This document shows, one piece after another, positions 43,887 through 55,101 of a DNA stretch of 64,000 nt. How positions within the stretch are numbered: the first letter of the stretch is position 1; every line of letters starts with the position of its first letter. The position numbers and the translations under genes are program-made. This stretch comes from an uncultured Oscillospiraceae bacterium. Lineage in GTDB: Bacteria; Bacillota; Clostridia; Oscillospirales; Oscillospiraceae. The stretch is taken from the NCBI GenBank assembly GCA_944387015.1, contig CALXDH010000002.1, positions 62,001-126,000 on the forward strand, given 5' to 3'. The notes below the pieces were generated by a model, which was not told the origin of the DNA, made no database searches, and saw only the letters and a program-made list of their open reading frames with translations.

Positions 43887-45305
43887 TTACAGGTTGATTT
43901 CCGGCGTTTCGGTGCTGGCGTCCGTCAGCAGGGGACGGACCTGAGCCAGGAACGCATCCACCTGCTCCGGGCAGCGGCCGATGTAGGCGGAGGGCGTGAG
44001 GACCGCCTCCATCTCTTCTTCCGTCATACCGAAGGCGGGCTCGGCGGCCAGACGGGCCAGGAGGTCGCACTTGTTGCCCTCCTTCATCTGGGCGGTGGCG
44101 GCCATGGAGTTGGTGCGGATGATCTCATGGAGCTCCTGACGGTTGCCGCCCCGCTTGACGGCCTCCATCATCAGGTTCTCCGTGGCGATGAAGGGAAGAT
44201 ACTCCCGCACGGTGGCGTCCACCACCTTCTCGTTGACGTGGAGCCCGTCGGTGACGTTCTGGGCCAGGCGCAAGATGGCGTCGGCACAGAGGAAGCCCTC
44301 GGGCATGGAGATGCGGCGGTTGGCGGAGTCGTCCAGCGTTCGCTCCAGCCACTGCACGCTGGCGGTCATGGGGGCGTTCATGGCGTCGGCCATCAGGTAC
44401 CGGGCCAGGGAGCAGATCCGCTCGGAGCGCATGGGGTTGCGCTTGTAGGCCATGGCGCTGGAGCCGATCTGGTTTTTCTCGAAGGGCTCTTCCACCTGCC
44501 GGTCGTGCTGAAGAAGGCGGATGTCGTTTGCCATCCGGTAGCAGCTCTGGGCGATGGAGGACAGGCAGTTGAGGATGCGGCTGTCCACCTTCCGGGGATA
44601 GGTCTGGCCGCAGACGGCAAAGCAGGTGTCAAAGCCGAACTCGGCGCTGATCTGGCGGTTCATCTCGTCGATCTTGGAGCCGTCGCCCTCAAAGAGGTCC
44701 ATAAAGCTGGCCTCCGTGCCGGTGGTGCCCCGGCAGCCCAGGAACTTCATGTGGGAGAGAACGAAGTCCAGCTCCTCCAGGTCGGCCATCAGATCCTGCA
44801 TCCAGAGGGTGGCCCGCTTGCCCACCGTCACCAGCTGGGCGGGCTGATAGTGGGTATAGCCCAGGGTGGGAGTGGCCTTGTACTTCTCGGCGAAGGCGGT
44901 CAGGTTCCGCAGCACCGCCAGCAGCTCGCCCCGGAGGTACTGAAGGCCCTCCCGGTAGATCACCAAGTCCGCGTTGTCGGTGACATAGCAGCTGGTGGCG
45001 CCCAGGTGGATGATGCCGGCGGCGGAGGGAGCGGCCTTGCCGTAGGTGTAGACGTGGGCCATCACGTCGTGGCGGACCTCTTTCTCCCGCTGGGCGGCGG
45101 TCTCATAGTCGATGTCGGTGATGTGGGCCTCCAGCTCGGCTACCTGCTCTTCGGTGACGGGGAGGCCAAGGTTGTGCTCTGCCCGGGCCAGGGCCACCCA
45201 CAGCCGCCGCCAGGTCTGGATGCGCTTGTCGGCGGAGAACAGATGCAGCATGAAGTCGGAGGCGTACCGGGACGCCAGGGGAGATTCGTAGCGGTCTTTG
45301 GACAT
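43887..45305 (-). CDS. purB: Adenylosuccinate lyase
   Basis: A 472-residue member of the fumarase/aspartase superfamily acting twice in purine synthesis (SAICAR to AICAR; adenylosuccinate to AMP). The signature loop reads GSSAMAYKRNPMRSERI, and HLGATSCYVTDNADL carries an active-site His. At 472 residues it belongs to the longer, eukaryote-like PurB clade. AAAGGTGG precedes ATG 45305. It follows purA in the same direction across a hairpin-rich gap, so the two may or may not share a transcript. Confidence 0.95.
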   Translation of the reverse strand: MSKDRYESPLASRYASDFMLHLFSADKRIQTWRRLWVALARAEHNLGLPVTEEQVAELEAHITDIDYETAAQREKEVRHDVMAHVYTYGKAAPSAAGIIHLGATSCYVTDNADLVIYREGLQYLRGELLAVLRNLTAFAEKYKATPTLGYTHYQPAQLVTVGKRATLWMQDLMADLEELDFVLSHMKFLGCRGTTGTEASFMDLFEGDGSKIDEMNRQISAEFGFDTCFAVCGQTYPRKVDSRILNCLSSIAQSCYRMANDIRLLQHDRQVEEPFEKNQIGSSAMAYKRNPMRSERICSLARYLMADAMNAPMTASVQWLERTLDDSANRRISMPEGFLCADAILRLAQNVTDGLHVNEKVVDATVREYLPFIATENLMMEAVKRGGNRQELHEIIRTNSMAATAQMKEGNKCDLLARLAAEPAFGMTEEEMEAVLTPSAYIGRCPEQVDAFLAQVRPLLTDASTETPEINL

Positions 45306-45339
45306 GGTAAAGGTCCACCTTTCTTCGATTCAAAAGTAA

Positions 45340-45525
45340 GGAGGCACCCAAATGGGTGCCTCCAGAGAGTACGGTCAGTTTCGCCGGAGGCGAAGCGATT
45401 TGAATTTGTTTTCGGCAGGACATGCGCCTGCCGAAAACTCTTTGACTCAAGCGCCTTGGGCGCGTTCACCAGTGACCGATGTCACTGGTGGTGGGGGAGG
45501 TCGAGGGGGAGGTCACTCCCCCCTC
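45340..45525. repeat. Array of six consecutive hairpins between purA and purB
   Basis: Within 186 bp there are six inverted repeats: 45340-45363 (GGAGGCACCC/GGGTGCCTCC), 45380-45394 (TTCGCC/GGCGAA), 45409-45437 (TTTTCGGCAGG/CCTGCCGAAAA), 45451-45463 (GCGCC/GGCGC), 45467-45490 (CACCAGTGAC/GTCACTGGTG) and 45503-45525 (GAGGGGGA/TCCCCCCTC). No gene fits here. It looks like an intergenic repeat (REP/MITE-like) insertion or a processed, highly structured spacer. Confidence 0.7.
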
Positions 45526-45533
45526 GAAGAAGA

Positions 45534-46808
45534 TCACCGGATGATGATGGAATCCCGCTCGGGACCCACGGAGACATAGGTAATGCGGCAGCCAACCTGG
45601 CGCTCCACATACTCCACGTAATCCCGGGCCTCCTTGGGCAGGTCCTCCCACTTCCGGACGCCGGAGATGTCGCACTTCCAGCCGGGCAGGGTCTCCATCA
45701 CCGGCTTGGCCTCAGGCAGCAGGGAGGGGAAGGGGAACTCGTCGGTCTGCTCTCCCCGGAGCTCATAGTGGGCGCAGACGGGGATCTCATCCATGTAGCT
45801 GAGCACGTCCAGCTTGGTCAGGGCAATGTCGGTGGCACCCTGGCACTGGATGCCGTAGCGGGTGGCCACGATGTCGATGGGGCCCACACGGCGGGGACGG
45901 CCCGTCTTGGCGCCGTATTCCGCACCGGCCTCCCGGAGCTTTTCCGCCTCTTCGCCGAACCACTCGCAGGTGAAGGGGCCCTCGCCCACGCAGGAGGAGT
46001 AGGCCTTCACCACGCCTACCACCTTTTCGATCTTGGCCTCGGGATAGCCGGAGCCCACAGGTGCATAGGCGGCGATGGGGTTGGAGGAGGTGGTCATGGG
46101 ATAGATGCCGTAGTCCAGATCCCGCAGGGAACCCAGCTGGGCCTCAAAGAGGATGCTCTTGCCCTCCTTGTTGGCCTTGCGCAAAAACGCGCCGGTGTCG
46201 CAGATGAAGGGCTTGATCTTCTCGCCGTAATCGGCCACCCAGGCCTTCATGTCGTCCATGGTGTAGGGCTTGGCGCCGTAGACCTTAGTCAGGATCAGGT
46301 TCTTCCACTCCAGGATGTCTGCCAGACGGTCCCAGAGCTTGTCCGGATACAGCAGCTCACCGGCCATGATGGTCTTTTTCTGGTACTTGTCGGAGTAGAA
46401 GGGAGCGATGCCCTGCTTGGTGGAGCCGTACTTCTTGTCTTTGAGGCGGGCCTCCTCCAGACCGTCCAGGTCCCGGTGCCAGGGCAGCAGCAAAGAGGCA
46501 CGGTCGCTGATCTTCAGGTTCTCGGGGGTGATGGAAACGCCCTTGCCGGTAACGTCGGTGATCTCGGTCCACAGGCTCTCACAGTCCAGCGCCACGCCGT
46601 TGCCCAGAATGTTCACGACACCCTTGCGGAAAATGCCGGAGGGCAGCAGGTGCAGTGCAAACTTGCCCTGCTCGTTGACGACGGTGTGGCCGGCGTTGCC
46701 GCCGCCCTGATAACGGACGACCACGTCATAGTCCTGGGTCAGCAGGTCCACCATGCGGCCTTTTCCCTCATCGCCCCAGTTGATACCTACGATGGCGCAA
46801 TTTGACAT
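45534..46808 (-). CDS. purA: Adenylosuccinate synthetase
   Basis: A 424-residue GTP-dependent enzyme joining IMP and aspartate. The N-terminal INWGDEGKGRMVDLL (P-loop), GGGNAGHTV and TGRPRRVGPIDI are diagnostic. ATG 46808 has CCGGGAGGTTTT upstream. A promoter lies at 46912-46884 (minus). Confidence 0.96.
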   Translation of the reverse strand: MSNCAIVGINWGDEGKGRMVDLLTQDYDVVVRYQGGGNAGHTVVNEQGKFALHLLPSGIFRKGVVNILGNGVALDCESLWTEITDVTGKGVSITPENLKISDRASLLLPWHRDLDGLEEARLKDKKYGSTKQGIAPFYSDKYQKKTIMAGELLYPDKLWDRLADILEWKNLILTKVYGAKPYTMDDMKAWVADYGEKIKPFICDTGAFLRKANKEGKSILFEAQLGSLRDLDYGIYPMTTSSNPIAAYAPVGSGYPEAKIEKVVGVVKAYSSCVGEGPFTCEWFGEEAEKLREAGAEYGAKTGRPRRVGPIDIVATRYGIQCQGATDIALTKLDVLSYMDEIPVCAHYELRGEQTDEFPFPSLLPEAKPVMETLPGWKCDISGVRKWEDLPKEARDYVEYVERQVGCRITYVSVGPERDSIIIR

Positions 46809-46883
46809 ACCAAAAACCTCCCGGTTTTAATTTACGAAAACTGCCGGCGCTCCGGCTTTTTCCAAAAGCGCCGAACCTTATTT

Positions 46884-46912
46884 ATTATATCGGGTGAATC
46901 CGCATTAGTAAA
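46884..46912 (-). promoter_or_regulatory. Sigma-A promoter of purA
   Basis: Minus-strand TTTACT (46912-46907), 17-bp spacer, TATAAT (46889-46884). A leader hairpin CGGCGC/GCGCCG lies between it and the gene. The remaining 46913-47063 stretch shows no gene. Confidence 0.7.
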
Positions 46913-47068
46913 GCACAAACTCGTTATGTTCAGCATAAATTTCACTTATAAGGTCAACCTATTTTGAAAGCGCTGCCGGTGCGGCAGGCGGGGAGAACAT
47001 TGGAGCGCAATACCGCCCGCGAGAGCTTCCGCAGGGCCGGAAAGCCTGTTCAAACGGCGGGGTTTGTC

Positions 47069-47097
47069 TTTCCAAATCGGAACGGATGTGATATACT
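47069..47097 (+). promoter_or_regulatory. Promoter of the DUF1846 gene
   Basis: TTTCCA (47069-47074), 17-bp spacer, TATACT (47092-47097). Confidence 0.6.
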
Positions 47098-47131
47098 GGG
47101 CGGGAAAAAATGAAAAAGGGGTCGTGCGCAT

Positions 47132-48616
47132 ATGGCAGCCATTGGCTTTGACAATCAAAAATATCTCACTACACAGTCCGCCCATATCAAAGAGCGGATC
47201 GCCCAGTTCGGCGGCAAGCTGTATCTGGAATTCGGCGGCAAGCTCTTTGACGACTTCCATGCGTCCCGGGTGCTGCCGGGCTTTGAACCGGACAGCAAGG
47301 TCCGCATGCTCCAGCAGCTCAAGGAGGATGTGGAGATCGTCATTGCCATCAATGCGGCAGACATCGAAAAGAGCAAGATCCGGGGCGATCTGGGCATTAC
47401 CTATGATGATGACGTGCTGCGCCTCATCGATATTTTCCGGGGACTGGGGCTGTATGTGGGCAGCGTGGTGCTGACCCGGTACGACGGCCAGGCGGCGGCG
47501 GACGCATTCTTGAAGCGCCTCACCACCCTGGGGGTGCGCTGCTATCGCCACTATCCCATCGCGGGCTATCCCTCCGACGTGCCCCACATCGTCAGCGACG
47601 AAGGTCTGGGCAAGAACGACTACATTGAGACCAGCCACTCTCTGGTGGTGGTGACTGCTCCCGGCCCCGGCAGCGGAAAAATGGCCACCTGCCTCTCCCA
47701 GCTCTATCACGACCACAAGCGGGGCATCACCGCGGGCTATGCCAAGTTTGAGACCTTCCCCATCTGGAACCTGCCCCTCAAGCACCCGGTGAACCTTGCC
47801 TACGAGGCCGCAACGGCAGATCTGGACGACGTGAACATGATCGACCCCTTCCATCTGGAAGCCTACGGCAAGACCGCCGTCAACTATAACCGGGATGTGG
47901 AGATCTTCCCGGTGCTCAGCGCCATCTTCAAGAAGATCCAGGGCAGCTCCCCCTACCAGTCCCCCACGGATATGGGCGTCAACATGGCAGGCAACTGCAT
48001 CGTGGACGACGCTGTGTGCTGCGAGGCCAGCCGCATGGAGATCCTGCGCCGGTACTATACCGCCTGCGTGGACTACAAGCGGGGCAAGGCCGGCGAGGAG
48101 CCTGTGCGGAAACTGGAGATGGTGATGCAGCAGGCCGGTGTCACGCCGGAGATCTGCCCCGCCGTGTCCGCCGCCCTGCTGAAGGCGGAGACCACCGGCG
48201 GCCCTGCCGGTGCCATGGTACTGCCGGACGGCCGGGTGGTCACCGGCAAGACGTCCGACACGCTGGGCGCCGCCTCGGCGCTGCTGCTCAACGCCCTGAA
48301 GGCCCTGGGCGGCATTGACGACCAGTTCGAGCTGATCTCCGCCCAGGTGTTGGAGCCGGTATGCCGCCTGAAGACAGAGTATCTGGGCCACAGGAATCCC
48401 CGGCTCCATACCGATGAGGTGCTCATGGCCCTGACCATCTCCGCCCTCACCAATCCCCTGGCGGAGCTGGCCCAGCAGCAGCTGCCCAAGCTCCGGGGCT
48501 GCGACGCCCACTTCACCGTCATCCTCAGCGAGGTGGACGAGAGCCTCCTCAAGCGGCTGGGCATCAACGTCAGCTGCGAGGCCCGGTACGAGACCAAGAA
48601 GCTGTATCATAAGTAA
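47132..48616 (+). CDS. DUF1846 domain-containing protein
   Basis: A 494-residue cytosolic protein of the conserved DUF1846 family, which begins IGFDNQKYLTTQSAHIKERI and contains GPGSGKMATCLSQLYHD, a P-loop-like stretch at about residue 188. Structures of relatives show a nucleotide-binding-like fold, but no reaction is established. Length is typical. AAAAGGGG precedes ATG 47132. It is followed after 30 bp by tex in the same direction, possibly co-transcribed. Confidence 0.88.
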   Translation: MAAIGFDNQKYLTTQSAHIKERIAQFGGKLYLEFGGKLFDDFHASRVLPGFEPDSKVRMLQQLKEDVEIVIAINAADIEKSKIRGDLGITYDDDVLRLIDIFRGLGLYVGSVVLTRYDGQAAADAFLKRLTTLGVRCYRHYPIAGYPSDVPHIVSDEGLGKNDYIETSHSLVVVTAPGPGSGKMATCLSQLYHDHKRGITAGYAKFETFPIWNLPLKHPVNLAYEAATADLDDVNMIDPFHLEAYGKTAVNYNRDVEIFPVLSAIFKKIQGSSPYQSPTDMGVNMAGNCIVDDAVCCEASRMEILRRYYTACVDYKRGKAGEEPVRKLEMVMQQAGVTPEICPAVSAALLKAETTGGPAGAMVLPDGRVVTGKTSDTLGAASALLLNALKALGGIDDQFELISAQVLEPVCRLKTEYLGHRNPRLHTDEVLMALTISALTNPLAELAQQQLPKLRGCDAHFTVILSEVDESLLKRLGINVSCEARYETKKLYHK

Positions 48617-48646
48617 GAAACGTCGCCTTTTTGGAAAGGAACCTTT

Positions 48647-50809
<2,163 letters not shown>

Positions 50810-50830
50810 CTGCCGGAAGGAGGTCCATTC

Positions 50831-51217
50831 ATGATTTTGACCATCGACGACGTCAACGACCTTCTGGACGAGATGGCGGAAGGGTTCCCCGCCGTCCTCT
50901 TTGACGGGCTCAACGGCGGGGTGAACCTGCTGGAGGAGGCATTGCCGGACCCGGAATTCCCGGAGGGGGAGATGTACATCCTGGGGGAGTACTGCGAGGA
51001 CTGCCTGGGGCGGTACATCAATCTCTACTACGGCTCCTTTGCCGCCCTGGCGAAAAAGGAGGACTGGGACGGGGAGACCTGGCGGGAGGAGCTGGAAACC
51101 ACCCTCTCCCATGAGCTGACCCACCACATGGAGTCCCGGGGCGGACTCCACGCCCTGGATGACCGGGACGCGGAGGAGCTGGCCCAGTGGCGTCAGGAAT
51201 ACGGACTGGACGAATAG
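50831..51217 (+). CDS. Small metallopeptidase-like protein (zincin, DUF1025-type)
   Basis: A 128-residue acidic protein with HELTHHMES at about residues 94-102, an HExxH zinc motif, in the position expected for the short Zincin_1 (PF06262) family. GGAAGGAGG precedes ATG 50831. It follows tex after 21 bp and may be the last gene of that transcript. A hairpin AAAGCGGGGGCAAC/GTTGCCCCCGCTTT after the stop (about 51222-51255) is a good terminator. Confidence 0.82.
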   Translation: MILTIDDVNDLLDEMAEGFPAVLFDGLNGGVNLLEEALPDPEFPEGEMYILGEYCEDCLGRYINLYYGSFAALAKKEDWDGETWREELETTLSHELTHHMESRGGLHALDDRDAEELAQWRQEYGLDE

Positions 51218-51221
51218 GAAA

Positions 51222-51256
51222 AAGCGGGGGCAACGAACCGTTGCCCCCGCTTTTTG
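51222..51256 (+). terminator. Rho-independent terminator
   Basis: AAAGCGGGGGCAAC/GTTGCCCCCGCTTT stem followed by TTTGGG. Confidence 0.88.
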
Positions 51257-51319
51257 GGTCAAATTGCTTTCCAATGGCGGGCCGCTCTGCTATGCTGAGA
51301 GCAGAGAGGAGGTGCCCCG

Positions 51320-52258
51320 ATGGAGGAAACCGGAAGGATCTATGAGGCGCTGGGACCCCGCCTGGTGCGGCTGCGGCAGGAGCGGGGGCTTTCCCAGCAG
51401 GAACTGGCCCGGGCGCTTCATGTCACCCGGCAGGCGGTATCCAACTGGGAACGGGGAAAGACCGTGCCGGACGTGGGGACGCTGTGCCGCCTGGGAGAGA
51501 TCTTGCAGGTGGACTGGAACGGACTGTGCGGCGAGATGGCGCCGCCGCCCAGACGGCGCAGGCGGTTTGTGCTGCCGGTGGTGATGGCTCTGGCGGTGTG
51601 CCTGACTGCGGCGGGGATCTGGGGCGTTGTTCACCGACACCAGACCGACACCGCGGAGACGGACCAGCAGGAAAATCTCCGGCTTCGGGCGGTGATGCGC
51701 TCCAGTGACGGGGTCACGGTGTTTCACGGCAGCGGCCTCTCCGGCGGGAGGGCACTGGCGGAGGCGCTGGAGGATTTGGACGGCACCGGTGAGCTGCCCG
51801 TGACCGATGAACTGGAGCAGGCCTTCCAGGAGACGGCTGAGACGTGCAACTTCCAATTCCTGCCCGCTTATGCCGACGGCACCTTTTCCGACCCCAACGC
51901 GGTGCTCACCTGGATGTACCGGACCCTCTCCGGCGGTCCTGCCTTTACCACGGAGGACGCGGACCGGTGGATCGACACCTGGTTTGCAGAGGCGGTGTGG
52001 GAAAACAGCTCTACCGAGGACTTTCCCCTGTCGGAGGACGGGAGCCGCTATGTGCCCCGCAGCGCCTACGCAGGGCTTTGGAGCTATGAGCTGCGGCAGC
52101 TGGAGCGGCGGGAGGACGGCAGCGTCCGGCTCACTCTGACGGTGACGAGGCGGGAGTACGACCGGGACCGGAACCCGGTCCGCCGGGATCTGACGCTGGA
52201 TCTGACGGCGGCGGAGGGACAGCTGTGCTTTCAGTCGGTGGTGTGGGAGGCGGAATAG
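51320..52258 (+). CDS. XRE-type HTH regulator with a transmembrane segment
   Basis: A 312-residue protein. Residues about 14-66 form a Cro/CI helix-turn-helix (RLRQERGLSQQELARALHVTRQAVSNWERG). A polybasic stretch and one transmembrane helix (about 83-104) follow. The extracytoplasmic C-terminal ~205 residues resemble no domain I know. Such single-pass regulators may sense extracellular or envelope signals. GAGAGGAGG precedes ATG 51320. The last 128 bp overlap the convergent DtxR-like gene on the other strand. Confidence 0.82.
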   Translation: MEETGRIYEALGPRLVRLRQERGLSQQELARALHVTRQAVSNWERGKTVPDVGTLCRLGEILQVDWNGLCGEMAPPPRRRRRFVLPVVMALAVCLTAAGIWGVVHRHQTDTAETDQQENLRLRAVMRSSDGVTVFHGSGLSGGRALAEALEDLDGTGELPVTDELEQAFQETAETCNFQFLPAYADGTFSDPNAVLTWMYRTLSGGPAFTTEDADRWIDTWFAEAVWENSSTEDFPLSEDGSRYVPRSAYAGLWSYELRQLERREDGSVRLTLTVTRREYDRDRNPVRRDLTLDLTAAEGQLCFQSVVWEAE

Positions 52259-52607
52259 GCGCTGCGTCCGCGACATGGTCCGGCAGCGCCGCCGCCAGGA
52301 GGCAGGCCGCCTGACAGAGTTCCTCCTCTGTCAGAGCCAGTTCCATTCGGGGAAGGCGCTCTGTCACCAGCGCGACCTTTCGGGAGAACGTACGGGCCAG
52401 GACCAGCCCCTGATCGGTGAGATGGATCTTGCCGTACCGCTCCCGCTCCAGAAGGCCCCGCTGGGTCAGGATGCCCAGCATCCGGGTGACGGAGGGGCAG
52501 GAGACCCCCAGGGCCCGGGCCACCGCCGCGGCGCCTACATTCGGAGCTTTCTGGGAGAGCGTATAGATTGCCAGCAGATAGCGCAGATGGGTACAGGTCC
52601 ATTCCAC
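52131..52607 (-). CDS. DtxR/MntR-like metal-dependent regulator
   Basis: A 158-residue protein with an N-terminal winged helix (VGAAAVARALGVSCPSVTRMLGILTQRGLLERERYGKIHLTDQG, about residues 24-67) matching the DtxR group, then the start of a dimerisation helix. The tail (about 110-158) is a Pro/Ser/Gly-rich low-complexity stretch lying antisense to the XRE gene, so the true functional end is uncertain. It neighbours the Feo genes, and DtxR-like palindromes occur upstream of feoA and the flavodoxin, so it is the likely iron-dependent repressor of this cluster. Confidence 0.78.
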   Translation of the reverse strand: MEWTCTHLRYLLAIYTLSQKAPNVGAAAVARALGVSCPSVTRMLGILTQRGLLERERYGKIHLTDQGLVLARTFSRKVALVTERLPRMELALTEEELCQAACLLAAALPDHVADAAPIPPPTPPTESTAVPPPPSDPASDPGGPGSGPGRTPASSPSE

Positions 52608-52679
52608 GAAAAAACCTCCTCTGTGATGAAGCGAAGAGACGCGGACAGAGCTTCCTGTCCGCGCCTTTGCCTGTGTTTC

Positions 52680-52832
52680 TTACTTGCTGTGACAGGCACC
52701 GCCGCAGCAGCCGCAGTCTCCGCCGCAGGAGCAGCCGCTCTTGCCGTGCTTGCGGTTATAGATGCCGCGGCCGACAATGGCCACAAAAATGACCAGAATG
52801 ATGAGTGCGCCGATGAGCGTGGGTACGTTCAT
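52680..52832 (-). CDS. Cys-rich single-pass membrane protein linked to FeoB
   Basis: A 50-residue protein: one transmembrane helix (LIGALIILVIFVAIVGRGIY) followed by a Cys-rich tail (CSCGGDCGCCGGAC, six Cys). It matches the FeoB-associated Cys-rich membrane protein pattern. AAAGGA stands about 10 nt before ATG 52832, and the gene follows feoB by 16 bp, so it is the last gene of the Feo operon. It may handle iron or redox at the membrane. Confidence 0.88.
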   Translation of the reverse strand: MNVPTLIGALIILVIFVAIVGRGIYNRKHGKSGCSCGGDCGCCGGACHSK

Positions 52833-52848
52833 GAGATCCCGTCCTTTC

Positions 52849-55032
52849 TTACTTGGCCGCCTTGACGCCTGCGGCATGGACGGCGCTGACGCTCAGCCGC
52901 CCTTCTTCATACTTGTTTCTGCGCACGAGCAGGTAGCCCAAAAATACCAGCGCCAGCACACCGGCCACCGTGCCGATGCCGAAGGACACTTCGCCCGTCA
53001 CCAGGCCGCCCAGCTGATAGATCATCAGCGACACCAGATAGGCAAAGCCGCACATATAGCCGATGGCGGCCATCGTCCACTTGGGGCTGTTCATCTCCCG
53101 CTTGATGGCGCCCATAGCCGCAAAGCAGGGAGCGCACAGCAGGTTGAAGACCATGAAGCTGTACGCGGAAAGAGCGGTGAAGTGAGTGGCGATGGAGGCC
53201 TGCAGGCCGGGATCGTCCTCTGCCAGATCCGCGCCCAGACCAAAGAGCACGCCGAAGGTGGAGACCACATTCTCCTTGGCGATGAGGCCCGTGACGGTGG
53301 CCACCGTGGACTGCCAGTTGCCGAAGCCCAGGGGGGCAAAGATCACGCACACGGCACCGCCGATGGCGGCCAGCAGGGAGCTGTTGTTGTCCTCCACCAT
53401 GCCGAAGCCGCTCTCGGTGAAGCCGAAGCCCTGAAGGAACCACAAAATGATGGAGGAAGCCACGATCACGGTGCCGGCCCGCTTGATGAAGGACCAGCCG
53501 CGCTCCCAGGTGGCCCGCAGCACGTTGCCTGCGGCGGGGGTGTGGTAGGCGGGCAGCTCCATGACAAAGGGGGCGGGATCACCGGCAAAGCCCTTTGTCT
53601 TTTTCAGCAGGATGCCGGAGATGACGATGGCGGCCACACCGATGAAGTAGGCGGAGACGGCCACCAGACCGCTGCCGCCGAAGATGGCGCCGGCAAAAAG
53701 ACCGATGATGGGCATTTTGGCACCGCAGGGAATGAAGCAGGTGGTCATGATGGTCATCCGGCGGTCCCGTTCGTTTTCGATCGTGCGGGAAGCCATGACG
53801 CCGGGGACGCCGCAGCCGGAGCCAATGAGCATGGGAATGAAGCTCTTGCCGGAGAGGCCGAACTTGCGGAAGATCCGGTCCATGATGAAAGCCACCCGGG
53901 CCATATAGCCCACGTCCTCCAGAAGGGCCAGCATCAAGAACAGCACCAGCATCTGGGGCACGAAGCCCAGCACGGCGCCCACGCCGGCCACGATGCCGTC
54001 GGATACCAGTCCGGTGAGCCATTCCGCGCAGCCCCAGCTCTCCAGCACAGACCGGGAACCGCCCTGAAGCCATTCGCTGCCCAGCACATCATTGGTCCAG
54101 TCGGTGAGGAAGGTGCCGAAGGGGCCCATGGCGATCCAGTAGACCAAAAACATCACCGCCGCAAAAATGGGCAGGGCCAGGATGCGGTTGGTGACCACCC
54201 GGTCGATTTTGTCGGAGACGGTCAGATCGTGCCGGGCCCGGCCCTTCTGCACGGACTTTTCCACGACCCCGCTGATATAGGCATAGCGCTGGTTGGTGAT
54301 GATGCTCTCTGCGTCGTCATCCAGTTCCTGCTCGCAGTCCTGGATATGCTTTTCCAGATGGGCTTTCAGTGCTTCGTCCAGTTTCAGCTCCGCCAGTACT
54401 TTTTCGTCCCGTTCAAAGAGCTTGATGGCGTACCAGCGAAGATACCGGTCATCCACCTTACCCTGAATGGACTCCTCAATGTGGGCGATGGCGTGTTCCA
54501 CGCTGCCGGTGAATACATGGGGCAGCTCAACGGAGCGCTGAGAAAGGGCCAGATCCATGGCCTTTTCCGCTGCCGCCGTGCTGCCCTCGCCCTTGAGGGC
54601 GCTGATCTCCAGCACCGTGCAGCCCAGAGCGGCGCTGAGCTTTTTCCTGTCGATCCGGTCGCCGTTTTTCCGCACCAGGTCCATCATATTCACCGCTACC
54701 ACCACCGGCAGCCCCAGTTCAATGAGCTGGGTGGTGAGGTAGAGGTTGCGCTCAATGTTGGTGCCGTCCACGATGTTCAAAATGGCGTCCGGCTGCTCTC
54801 CTACGAGATAGTTCCGGGCCACCACTTCCTCCAGGGTGTAGGGCGAGAGGGAGTAGATACCGGGCAGGTCCTGGATGATGACATCCTTGTGCCCCTTAAG
54901 ACGGCCCTCTTTCTTTTCCACCGTGACGCCGGGCCAGTTGCCCACGTATTGATTGGAGCCGGTCAGATCATTGAACAGCGTGGTTTTGCCGCAGTTCGGG
55001 TTGCCGGCCAGTGCGATTTTCAGTTCCATCAT
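52849..55032 (-). CDS. feoB: Ferrous iron transport protein B
   Basis: A 727-residue FeoB. The N-terminal G domain has GNPNCGKTTLFNDLTG (G1), VEKKEG and LPGIYSLSPYT (G3), and NMMD (G4), followed by a helical spacer and the Gate/polytopic membrane region including GSGCGVPGVMASRT and FIPCGAKMPII. It drives Fe(II) uptake. It is the third gene of an feoA-feoA-feoB-Cys-rich operon; its own intergenic region contains a DtxR-like palindrome. Confidence 0.96.
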   Translation of the reverse strand: MMELKIALAGNPNCGKTTLFNDLTGSNQYVGNWPGVTVEKKEGRLKGHKDVIIQDLPGIYSLSPYTLEEVVARNYLVGEQPDAILNIVDGTNIERNLYLTTQLIELGLPVVVAVNMMDLVRKNGDRIDRKKLSAALGCTVLEISALKGEGSTAAAEKAMDLALSQRSVELPHVFTGSVEHAIAHIEESIQGKVDDRYLRWYAIKLFERDEKVLAELKLDEALKAHLEKHIQDCEQELDDDAESIITNQRYAYISGVVEKSVQKGRARHDLTVSDKIDRVVTNRILALPIFAAVMFLVYWIAMGPFGTFLTDWTNDVLGSEWLQGGSRSVLESWGCAEWLTGLVSDGIVAGVGAVLGFVPQMLVLFLMLALLEDVGYMARVAFIMDRIFRKFGLSGKSFIPMLIGSGCGVPGVMASRTIENERDRRMTIMTTCFIPCGAKMPIIGLFAGAIFGGSGLVAVSAYFIGVAAIVISGILLKKTKGFAGDPAPFVMELPAYHTPAAGNVLRATWERGWSFIKRAGTVIVASSIILWFLQGFGFTESGFGMVEDNNSSLLAAIGGAVCVIFAPLGFGNWQSTVATVTGLIAKENVVSTFGVLFGLGADLAEDDPGLQASIATHFTALSAYSFMVFNLLCAPCFAAMGAIKREMNSPKWTMAAIGYMCGFAYLVSLMIYQLGGLVTGEVSFGIGTVAGVLALVFLGYLLVRRNKYEEGRLSVSAVHAAGVKAAK

Positions 55033-55048
55033 GCGCTCCTTCCAAAAT

Positions 55049-55064
55049 GTTAGCTAAGGCTAAC
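55049..55064. promoter_or_regulatory. DtxR-like palindrome upstream of feoB
   Basis: GTTAGC-TAAG-GCTAAC, a perfect 6-4-6 palindrome like the core of the DtxR/IdeR iron box (TTAGGTTAGGCTAACCTAA). It lies in the feoA2-feoB gap. Confidence 0.75.
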
Positions 55065-55101
55065 TTTTCACCTGAATAAAAGCGGCTCGCTGCCGCCTGT
55101 T

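Noticed and set aside
45340-45525. Hairpin array as a CRISPR
   Set aside because: The inverted repeats differ from each other in sequence; there are no identical direct repeats with regular spacers and no cas genes.
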